DNA of 10,219 nt. Source: Nitrosomonadales bacterium (lineage in GTDB: Bacteria; Pseudomonadota; Gammaproteobacteria; Burkholderiales; Gallionellaceae). The translations under genes were made by a program, and so were the position numbers. The notes under the pieces were generated by a model. It had not been told where the DNA came from. It searched no databases and worked only from the letters and a program-made list of their open reading frames with translations. How positions within the stretch are numbered: position 1 is the first letter of the stretch; every line of letters begins with the position of its first letter. This document shows positions 4,890 to 10,219 of the stretch, piece after piece. The DNA is taken from positions 1 through 10,219 of the forward strand of contig JACREA010000168.1 of NCBI GenBank assembly GCA_016218465.1, in the 5' to 3' direction.

Positions 4890-7800
4890 ATGCTCGCAAA
4901 ATTCTTCATAGACCGCCCGATCTTTGCCTGGGTTATCGCTCTGATCATCCTGTTGAGCGGCGTGCTGGCGTTTCGCAACCTGCCGGTCGCATCCTATCCG
5001 GCGGTGGCTCCGCCCGGCTTGGCTATCACGCTTGTCTACCCCGGCGCTTCGGCACAAGTGGTAGAAGAAACCGCCGTCGCATTGGTCGAGCAGGAATTGA
5101 ACGGCATCGAGCATTTGCTCTACATGGATTCATCTTCCGAACTCGGAGTCGGCACCATCACGCTGACTTTCGAAGCGGGTACCAACCTGGATGTCGCTTC
5201 GGTCGAAACACAGAACCGGGTCAAACGCGCCGAAGCGCGTCTGCCGGACGACGTGCGCCGGGTCGGTGTCACCGTGACAAAGTCGGCGCGCAATTTTTTG
5301 ATGATCGTCGCGCTGATCTCGCCGGACAAGAGCCGCGATAGTGTCGCCCTCGGCAGCTACGCCGCCTCCAACCTGCTGGAGAACATCCGCCGGGTGCCGG
5401 GCGTGGGCGAGGTTTTGCTGTTCGGCACCGAATACTCGATGCGGCTATGGCTGAAGCCCGAGAAACTCCATGCGTATAACCTGACCCCCGGCGACGTCAC
5501 CAAGGCCGTGCGCGCACAGAATACGCAGCTCGCCACCGGCGAACTCGGACAGTTGCCGGCGGCGCCCGGTCAACAGTTGAATGCGGTGATCGTCACCAGA
5601 AGCAGGCTGTCCACACCGGAAGAATTCGGCAACATCATCGTGCGCGCCAATGCGGATGGTTCGTCGGTGCGGGTCAAGGATGTGGCCCGGGTAGAACTGG
5701 GTGCACAGGATTATACCATCGGCGCGCGCATAGACGGACAGCCGGCCGCGGCCTTTGCAGTCCGCCTGACTCCAACGGCCAATGCGCTGGATACCGCCAA
5801 GGCAGTCAAGACCAAGATGACGGAACTGGCAAAATTCTTTCCCAAGGGCGTGGACTGGCTGGTACCTTACGATACCTCCAGGTTCGTCGAAATCTCGATC
5901 AGTGAAGTGGTTGAGACACTGGTGGAAGCTATGGGGCTGGTATTCCTGGTCATTTACCTGTTCCTGGGAAACCTGCGTGCTACCTTCATCCCGAGCATTG
6001 TCGTGCCGATCGCGCTGGTCGGCGGTATGGTGGGGCTGTATGCCGTCGGCTATTCGATCAACACGCTGACCATGTTCGCCATGGTGCTGGCTATCGGCAT
6101 CGTAGTGGATGATGCCATCGTGGTGGTGGAAAACGTCGAGCGCATCATGACCGAAGAAGGTCTCGCGCCGCGCGAGGCAACACGCAAGGCCATGGGGCAG
6201 ATATTCGGCGCGATCATCGCGATTACCCTGGTGCTTTGCTCCGTGTTCATCCCGATGACTTTCTTCGGCGGTTCGGTCGGCGCGATCTATCGCCAGTTTG
6301 CGGTCACGTTGATACTGACCATCCTGTTCTCGATGCTGATGGCATTGACCCTGACCCCGGCGCTGTGCGCAACGCTGTTAAAAAACTCACCCGGCCATGA
6401 AATGGTGCCAACGAAAGGTTTGCTCGGCTGGTTTAATCGTTTCTTCAGCAGAACGACTCAGAGCTACAAGTCAGGCGTCGGCAGCGTGGTCAAGCGCACC
6501 GGACTTTACGTGATGCTCTACGTGTTGCTCCTGGGCGTCGCGGGTTGGTTGTTCATGCATTTACCGACCAGCTTCCTGCCGGAAGAAGATCAGGGTTATT
6601 TCGTCAATATTATCCAGTTGCCGCCGGGCGCAACGCGCGAGCGCTCGCAGGAAGTGCTTGCCGAAGTGGAACAGTTTTATCTCAAGCAACCTGAGGTGGA
6701 TCACGTCATCGGCGTACTCGGATTTTCCTTCTTCGGTCGCGGACAAAACGCGGCGACCGCATTCGTCCGCTTGAAGGATTGGAATGAGCGCCCCAGCCCG
6801 GACAGCTCCGCGCCTGCGCTGGTGAAGCGCGCCAACATGGCGTTGTTCCGCATCAAGCAGGCGATGATCTTCGCGATCAATGTGCCACCGATTCCGGAAC
6901 TTGCCGCTGTTGGCGGCTTTGATTTCCGCCTGCAGGACCGTTCCGGCCAAGGACGCGAAAAACTGATGGAAGCGCGCAACATCGCGCTCGGTATCGCGAG
7001 CCAGCATCCCATGCTGATGGGCGTGCGGCCGGAAGGGCAGGAGCCGGGGCCGCAGTTGCTGATAGACATTGACCGCCTGAAAGCGCGTGCATTGGGCATA
7101 GACATCGCCGACCTGAACGAAACCTTGCAGTCGGCGCTCGGCGTTGCCTATATCAACGATTTTGTGCGTGAAGGCCGCATCCTGCGGGTGCAGATGCAGG
7201 CGGAGGCGGACAACCGAACCACGCCGGAGCAGATATTGCGGCTGCCGGTGCGGAACGCGCAGGGCGGAATGGTACCGCTATCGGAAGTTGCCACGCCGCG
7301 CTGGATTGTGAGCCCGCCGAAACTGGATCGCTACAATGGCATGCCGGCCATGAAAATTGCAGGCAGCCCCGCTCTCGGACGCAGTAGCGGCGATGCGTTG
7401 CGGGCAATGGAGGAGGTCGCGGCTAAATTGCCTCCCGGCTTCGGCTTCGAATGGTCCGGAACATCCAGCGAGGAGCGGCTTTCCGGCATCCAGGCGCCAT
7501 TCCTGTTCGGCCTTTCGGTGCTGGCCGTATTCCTGTGTCTGGCCGCACTGTATGAGAGCTGGTCCATTCCGTTCGCCGTGGTACTGGTGGTGCCCATCGG
7601 CATACTTGGCGCGCTGGCCGCCGTCACGCTGCGCGGTTTGCCCAACGACATCTACTTCAAGGTCGGCCTGATCGTGATCATCGGCCTCGCGGCGAAGAAT
7701 GCGATCCTGATTATCCAGTTCGCCCGCGAATTACAGGATGAGGGGCACGACCTGATTGATGCCACGCTGGAAGCTTGCCGCCTGAGATTCCGCCCCATTT

Positions 7801-8024
7801 TGATGACCTCCATCGCATTCATTCTGGGCGTGCTGCCGCTGGCCGTTTCACACGGCGCGGGCGCAAACGGGCGTCATGCCATCGGCACCGGCGTCATGGG
7901 CGGCATGATCACGGCGACCGTATTGGCAGTATTTCTTGTGCCGGTTTTCTACGTAGTCATCCGCCGCATCTTCCCAGGCCGTGTACGTAATGCAGCTCCG
8001 CATGAGGAGAATCAGCATGATTAA
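4890..8024 (+). CDS. RND multidrug efflux permease (AcrB/MexB, HAE1 family)
   Basis: This encodes 1044 residues, against 1049 in E. coli AcrB. It is the inner-membrane proton-antiport pump that captures substrates from the periplasm and outer leaflet and drives them into the channel. The N-terminus (MLAKFFIDRPIFAWVIALII) is the classic TM1 entry. The proton-relay residues are present: Asp407 and Asp408 in TM4 (GIVVDDAIVVVENVER, same numbers as AcrB), Lys936 in TM10 (GLAAKNAILIIQF), and Arg966 and Thr973 in the RLRFRPILMT segment. The switch-loop region reads GFSFFGRGQN at 611-620. Two homologous halves, each with a large periplasmic loop, are complete, with no frameshift. AAGG precedes the start by about eight bases. 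The stop overlaps the outer-membrane factor start by eight bases. HAE1 membership points to hydrophobic and amphiphilic drugs rather than metals. The exact substrates are unknown. Confidence 0.97.
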   Translation: MLAKFFIDRPIFAWVIALIILLSGVLAFRNLPVASYPAVAPPGLAITLVYPGASAQVVEETAVALVEQELNGIEHLLYMDSSSELGVGTITLTFEAGTNLDVASVETQNRVKRAEARLPDDVRRVGVTVTKSARNFLMIVALISPDKSRDSVALGSYAASNLLENIRRVPGVGEVLLFGTEYSMRLWLKPEKLHAYNLTPGDVTKAVRAQNTQLATGELGQLPAAPGQQLNAVIVTRSRLSTPEEFGNIIVRANADGSSVRVKDVARVELGAQDYTIGARIDGQPAAAFAVRLTPTANALDTAKAVKTKMTELAKFFPKGVDWLVPYDTSRFVEISISEVVETLVEAMGLVFLVIYLFLGNLRATFIPSIVVPIALVGGMVGLYAVGYSINTLTMFAMVLAIGIVVDDAIVVVENVERIMTEEGLAPREATRKAMGQIFGAIIAITLVLCSVFIPMTFFGGSVGAIYRQFAVTLILTILFSMLMALTLTPALCATLLKNSPGHEMVPTKGLLGWFNRFFSRTTQSYKSGVGSVVKRTGLYVMLYVLLLGVAGWLFMHLPTSFLPEEDQGYFVNIIQLPPGATRERSQEVLAEVEQFYLKQPEVDHVIGVLGFSFFGRGQNAATAFVRLKDWNERPSPDSSAPALVKRANMALFRIKQAMIFAINVPPIPELAAVGGFDFRLQDRSGQGREKLMEARNIALGIASQHPMLMGVRPEGQEPGPQLLIDIDRLKARALGIDIADLNETLQSALGVAYINDFVREGRILRVQMQAEADNRTTPEQILRLPVRNAQGGMVPLSEVATPRWIVSPPKLDRYNGMPAMKIAGSPALGRSSGDALRAMEEVAAKLPPGFGFEWSGTSSEERLSGIQAPFLFGLSVLAVFLCLAALYESWSIPFAVVLVVPIGILGALAAVTLRGLPNDIYFKVGLIVIIGLAAKNAILIIQFARELQDEGHDLIDATLEACRLRFRPILMTSIAFILGVLPLAVSHGAGANGRHAIGTGVMGGMITATVLAVFLVPVFYVVIRRIFPGRVRNAAPHEENQHD
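8004..8009 (+). promoter_or_regulatory. Ribosome binding site inside the permease gene fixing the channel start
   Basis: GAGGAG lies seven bases before the ATG at 8017, within the last codons of the permease. It decides between this ATG and an in-frame GTG at 7981, and it couples translation of the two genes. Confidence 0.7.
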
Positions 8025-9462
8025 GACAACCAGTAAAATCACCCTTATTGTCATGGCGGCGCTAATGAACGGCTGTTCCATGATGCCGAAATACGAACGA
8101 CCTGCCGCGCCGGTTCCCGCAGCATGGCCGGGCAATGTTCAATCGAGAACGGACCACGCGCTCGCGCCCAATGATTGGCAGAAATATTTTCCCGATCCGC
8201 GTTTGCAGGCATTGATCGCGGCAGCCCTGGAAAACAACCGCGACCTGCGCATCGCCACCGCGCGCATCGCTGAAGCCCGAGCTCAATATGGAATACAGCA
8301 TGCCGATCGTTTCCCGAGCGTCAACCTGACCGCGTCGCGCAATGCTTCACTGACGCCCGCCAGCGCGTCCATAACCGGCAACGCGCTGCACATTCAGCGT
8401 TATGACGCGGGTTTGAGCCTGGTGTCGTATGAGCTGGATTTCTGGGGGCGTGTCAGCAGCCTTGACGCATCTGCCAAAGCCAGTTATCTCTCTACCGAAG
8501 CCGCGCAACATGCGTTCCGTTTATCGCTGATTGCCGATGTTGCCAATGCCTATTTGTCGCTGCTGGAAATGAGCGAGCGCACGCAGCTCGCTGTCAAAAC
8601 TGTCAGGACACGCGCAGAAACCAAAGAATTGATATCGCGCCGCCGCACGCTGGGAGTGTCCGGCGATCTGGATTTTTTTCAAGCGGAAGGCGCATATCAG
8701 GCCGCGCTGGCCGAACGTGCAAATCTGGAGCGGCAGCAAGCCGCTGCAGAAAATTTGCTCGATTTATTGATGGGACGGCCAGTGGTCGAGTTGAAAGACC
8801 TGCCAGCCGGACGCAGCCTTGCTGAACAGGACATCAGCTCTGACGTTGTTTCTGGCATGCCTGCCGACGTATTGCTGCAACGCCCCGACGTTTTGGCGGC
8901 CGAGCAGAAGCTGATAGCCGCCAATGCCAATATTGGTGCGGTGCGCGCAGCTTTTTTCCCACGCATTTCGTTAACGGGGAGCGCGGGTGTGGCCAGCAGC
9001 GACCTGTCGGGGTTGTTCGACTCAGCTAATAAAACATGGACCTTCCTGCCTGCACTCAGCCTGCCGTTGTTTAATGCCGGGCGCGCGTCCGCCAATGTGG
9101 ACGTCGCCGAGGCGCGCAAGGTAATTGCCGTCGCGGAATATGAAAGAACCATACAACAGGCGTTCCGCGAAGTGGCGGACCTGTTGAATGCTCGCGACAA
9201 ACTTTCCGAACAGCTTGCCGCGCAGCAAGCCAATGCAGATGTGCAAAAGCAGCGGCTGCACCTGGTGGATGCACGCTATAAGGCGGGTATCGCCAATCAT
9301 CTCGAAGTGCTGGATGCGCAACGCGAAAGTTTTGCCGCCAATCAGGGCGCGGCGCAAGTGCGGCGTTTGTGGCTGAGCGCGTCAGCGCAACTTTACAAGG
9401 CGCTTGGTGGAGAAGGCGACGAGTCGGCAGCAGGAACCAGGCAGGAGGCATCTGCCAAATGA
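8017..9462 (+). CDS. Outer-membrane efflux channel lipoprotein (NodT/OprM family)
   Basis: This encodes 481 residues from the ATG at 8017, chosen because GAGGAG stands just before it and a lipoprotein signal follows: Lys3 and Lys7, hydrophobic 8-17, then MNGC with the lipidated Cys20. A longer frame from GTG 7981 would spoil the signal. Motifs typical of the TolC/OprM superfamily are the early PKYERP and W-PDPRLQALIAAALENNRDLRIA region, the YELDFWGRVSS segment, RRTLGVSGDLDFFQAEGAY, LLQRPDVLAAEQ with ANANIGAVRAAFFPRISLTGS, LPLFNAGRA, and the C-terminal DARYKAGIANHLEVLDAQR. These are the two coiled-coil hairpin halves and beta-strands of the trimeric channel-tunnel. It would complete the pump by linking the periplasmic complex to the outside. 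It overlaps the permease by eight bases and the regulator by four. Confidence 0.95.
   Translation: MIKTTSKITLIVMAALMNGCSMMPKYERPAAPVPAAWPGNVQSRTDHALAPNDWQKYFPDPRLQALIAAALENNRDLRIATARIAEARAQYGIQHADRFPSVNLTASRNASLTPASASITGNALHIQRYDAGLSLVSYELDFWGRVSSLDASAKASYLSTEAAQHAFRLSLIADVANAYLSLLEMSERTQLAVKTVRTRAETKELISRRRTLGVSGDLDFFQAEGAYQAALAERANLERQQAAAENLLDLLMGRPVVELKDLPAGRSLAEQDISSDVVSGMPADVLLQRPDVLAAEQKLIAANANIGAVRAAFFPRISLTGSAGVASSDLSGLFDSANKTWTFLPALSLPLFNAGRASANVDVAEARKVIAVAEYERTIQQAFREVADLLNARDKLSEQLAAQQANADVQKQRLHLVDARYKAGIANHLEVLDAQRESFAANQGAAQVRRLWLSASAQLYKALGGEGDESAAGTRQEASAK
9443..9448 (+). promoter_or_regulatory. Ribosome binding site fixing the regulator start
   Basis: AGGAGG lies inside the end of the channel gene, 10 bases before the ATG at 9459 and 13 before a second in-frame ATG at 9462. 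The spacing favours 9459, whose ATGA overlaps the channel stop. Confidence 0.65.
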
Positions 9463-10103
9463 TGGAAGCAGCGGAAGCCAGAACTGCCAGCGAACAGACG
9501 CGTGCACGATTGCTGGATGCGGCGCGCGAAGTCTTTTCGCAACGCGGATTCCAGGGAGCGACGATACGGGAGATTTGCCGACGTGCCGAAGCAAATGGCG
9601 CTGCGGTGAATTATCACTTTGGCAGCAAGGATGGCTTGCTTGCCGAGGCGTTGAATTTTGCTCCACTGGCGGCGTTGCAGAAAGCCAATGCCAGTGAATG
9701 CCCAAGCATTCGGCTACGACTGTTCATCCGCGATTTCATGATGATGTTGCTGGATGAAAAGAATCCTTCTTCGCAGTGCCGGATCATGGCACGTGAACTG
9801 GCCGATCCAACGCCATCGCTGGACAAGATCGTGCGAGAAGCCATTGCCCCCCTGCATGAATTCATGGGCAAACTGGTGCGTGAAATCCTTAACGCTAACG
9901 GTGGGGGCGATAAAGTCGGCGCAGCCGAACTGCGCCGCTGTGTATACAGCATCCTGGGTCAGTGTTTGTTCTACCGCCATTCACACCCGGTATTGCATCG
10001 CCTGCATCACACACTGCGCTACGACCACAAGGAAATCGAAGCGATCGCTGAGCACATCGTGGAATTTTCCCTGGCGGGAATCAAGCACCTCTCAAAAAAA
10101 TAG
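9459..10103 (+). CDS. TetR-family regulator with CecR-like C-terminal domain
   Basis: This encodes 214 residues from the ATG at 9459. The N-terminal TetR DNA-binding domain covers about 13-62: TRARLLDAAREVFSQRGFQG, then the helix-turn-helix TIREICRRAEANGAAVNYHF and GSKDGLLAEAL. The C-terminal part (about 80-210) carries the pattern of the CecR/YbiH type: MARELADPTPSLDKIVREAI, an LRRCVYSILGQCLFYRHS-like helix, and a final helix ending at the stop. In this family the domain binds a small ligand and releases DNA. The gene overlaps the channel gene by ATGA and so is made with the pump. Autorepression of the whole operon at the palindrome 3592-3607 is inferred. It could act on other promoters too. 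The family call is secure, while ligand and targets are not known. Confidence 0.92.
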   Translation: MMEAAEARTASEQTRARLLDAAREVFSQRGFQGATIREICRRAEANGAAVNYHFGSKDGLLAEALNFAPLAALQKANASECPSIRLRLFIRDFMMMLLDEKNPSSQCRIMARELADPTPSLDKIVREAIAPLHEFMGKLVREILNANGGGDKVGAAELRRCVYSILGQCLFYRHSHPVLHRLHHTLRYDHKEIEAIAEHIVEFSLAGIKHLSKK

Positions 10104-10166
10104 CTACCGGAGTTATTTATTAATTCAGAGCCGGCCACTCTAACTCCTGTATTAATAAAACAACTT

Positions 10167-10219
10167 TTACAGGCTCTGCACCTCAATAACATACCGAATC
10201 CTGTCCAGGTTTGTTCTGC
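10167..10219 (-). CDS. Possible 3' end of a convergent gene, partial (right edge)
   Basis: On the minus strand one frame is open from the window edge to a TAA at 10169-10167. It encodes 17 residues with a natural look (RTNLDRIRYVIEVQSL at the end). The other two minus frames are less protein-like (one has a stop). With the regulator ending at 10103 this would be a tail-to-tail arrangement. The piece is too short to be sure, and no family can be assigned. Confidence 0.3.
   Translation of the reverse strand, partial: RTNLDRIRYVIEVQSL

Noticed and set aside
10126..10178. Inverted repeat CAGAGCC ... GGCTCTG with inner CCTGT ... ACAGG, considered as a terminator
   Set aside because: The loop is 39 bases long, there is no stable compact stem or T-run, and the right arm falls in the possible convergent gene. 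Chance is not excluded.
1..10219. CRISPR array, tRNA or rRNA genes, IS transposase
   Set aside because: No regularly spaced repeats, no cloverleaf-like sequence, and no transposase or integrase motif was seen in any frame.

Overview
The window looks like a chromosomal segment from a Gram-negative proteobacterium, most likely a betaproteobacterium. The evidence is a complete RND tripartite efflux operon with a lipoprotein adaptor, a HAE1-type inner-membrane permease and a NodT-type outer-membrane channel, plus a REP-like palindrome. The species cannot be fixed from sequence alone. By eye, the right two thirds (about 3600-10100) is GC-richer and has ordinary proteobacterial coding. The left third (1-3350) is AT-richer and looks like accessory DNA.

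Left region, minus strand. A set of genes runs leftwards. It has a 103-residue soluble helical protein (2832-2521), a 100-residue protein with a coiled-coil-like body and one C-terminal membrane segment (2361-2059), and an SPFH-domain protein ending in five evenly built zinc ribbons (2031-709). Last comes a four-pass membrane protein with a long soluble tail that runs off the left edge (688 to <1). The last three are separated by only 20-27 bases and look like one operon. The known parallel is the Bacillus subtilis YdjI type of SPFH/zinc-ribbon protein, which works at the membrane with small partner proteins. The function here is inferred and not shown.

Between 2365 and 2520, and again at 2848-2872, are short elements that frame the 103-residue gene like a cassette. 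There is a 25-base imperfect direct repeat on each side. Directly after the gene's stop codon is a sequence resembling the 5' half of an integron attC site. No complete attC can be shown.

A small XRE-type repressor gene (3008-3346) is divergent from the minus-strand set. The 175-base gap between them holds a plausible promoter for the leftward genes with inverted repeats on it, which suggests the repressor controls the neighbouring set and itself.

Right region, plus strand. After 377 gene-free bases comes an efflux operon: lipoprotein adaptor (3724-4881), RND permease (4890-8024), outer-membrane factor (8017-9462) and a TetR/CecR-like regulator (9459-10103). The gene-free stretch contains a REP-like palindrome and then a sigma70-like promoter with a perfect 6-4-6 palindrome over its -35 box. 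Permease to channel and channel to regulator are translationally overlapping (8 and 4 bases). The three pump parts would form one envelope-spanning drug/solvent exporter driven by the proton gradient. The last gene is a natural candidate for the repressor acting at the palindrome at 3592-3607. A possible 3' end of a convergent gene sits at the right edge.
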